NCBI GenBank assembly: GCA_963575745.1
Contig: CAUYUJ010011214.1
Coordinates: forward strand, 206,143 to 270,142
Direction: 5' to 3'
DNA: 64,000 nt
DNA from: Prorocentrum cordatum
Taxonomy: Eukaryota > Sar > Dinophyceae > Prorocentrales > Prorocentraceae
Positions 63,680-64,000 of the stretch are shown here, piece by piece (position 1 is the stretch's first letter; every line of letters starts with the position of its first letter). The notes under the pieces were generated by a model. It saw only the letters and a list, made by a program, of their open reading frames with translations. It was not told the DNA's origin and did no database searches. A program made the position numbers and the translations under genes.

Positions 63680-64000
63680 GGGCGCGGTCGCGCGTGCGAT
63701 TCTTACCGCTGGGGCCCTCGGTGGGGCCCCAGGGGGGCCGCGAAGCGCGCTGGGCGCGGCCGCGCATGCGATTCCTGCCGTCGGGGCCTTCAGCGGAGCT
63801 CCAGCGGCGGCCGCGAAACGCGTTGGGGGCGCGCCGAAATGGGCACGGCCACGCATGCGATTCTTGCCGCGGGGCCTCCGGTGGAGCCGCCTGCGGAGCC
63901 GCGAAACGCGGGGGGGCGCGCCTGGGCGGGCGCAACCGCGCTTGCGCATCTTGCCGCTGAGGTTTTCGGCGGGGCGCCCCATGCGGCCGCGAAGCGCATG
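63680..64000. repeat. GC-rich tandem repeat, 72-88 bp, about 3.9 copies
   Basis: Copies start at about 63680, 63752, 63841 and 63928 with GGGCRCGGCCRCGCATGCG-like sequence followed by ATTCTTGCCGC and GGGGCC, then a CCGCGAARCGCG block. It runs off the window end, so the true copy number is unknown. Confidence 0.75.

Overview
The window looks like nuclear DNA of a dinoflagellate. The case rests on three Ty1/copia-type retrotransposons whose proteins have the protease-integrase-reverse transcriptase-RNase H order and the accessory domains I associate with dinoflagellate elements. It is supported by a shared initiator-tRNA-Met-like primer site (TGGTAGCG...), GC-rich sequence full of (CGT)n tracts, long tandem arrays, and no compact gene organisation. 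The species cannot be fixed from the sequence alone. No intact conventional host gene, rRNA, tRNA or spliced-leader gene was recognised.

Layout. (1) 1-12.5 kb: a GAT microsatellite, a 75-bp tandem repeat, then four tandem copies (family A, 0.8-1.5 kb each) made of hairpin-rich half-repeats and a (CGT)n tract. The third copy is split by copia-1 (3987-10654, 158-bp LTRs, CGCGC target duplication). (2) 12.5-60.7 kb: remains of a second tandem array (family B, about 1.73-1.8 kb per unit, each carrying a conserved exon-like ORF). This array was invaded by copia-2 (13822-29139, 15.3 kb, + strand, GGCGC duplication), by copia-3 (31553-40815, 9.3 kb, - strand, AATGT duplication) and by an RT-bearing element with direct terminal repeats (40998-45050, - strand). 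A segmental duplication (45444-47544) and an unrecognised multi-ORF locus (47545-55381) follow. Three family B units in a row (55985-60670) show what the array looked like before invasion. (3) 60.7-64 kb: GC-rich sequence with possible minus-strand coding fragments, a 197-bp foldback element and a terminal GC-rich tandem repeat.

All three copia elements look inactive as sequenced. Copia-1 and copia-2 have many frameshifts. Copia-3 is nearly intact but has one in-frame UAG, one frameshift and two altered catalytic positions. Each carries, beside the standard domains, a module resembling a cytosine-methyltransferase fold.

The most unusual content is at 47.5-55.4 kb. Successive long ORFs, one joined to the next by a UAAUG stop/start overlap, encode a proline-rich protein with a Tpt1/KptA-like (RNA 2'-phosphotransferase) signature, preceded by an ORF with an ADP-ribosyltransferase-like HGTS motif. 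The locus is studded with at least 14 small hairpins. They share a YGGC-N3-GCCR core and, mostly, a one-base bulge, but their outer arms differ in sequence while staying self-complementary. Copia-2 carries a different dispersed 14-nt hairpin (GCRGG-N4-CCTGC, over 20 copies), mostly read as Ala-Gly-x-Pro-Ala. I saw neither hairpin family elsewhere in the window.
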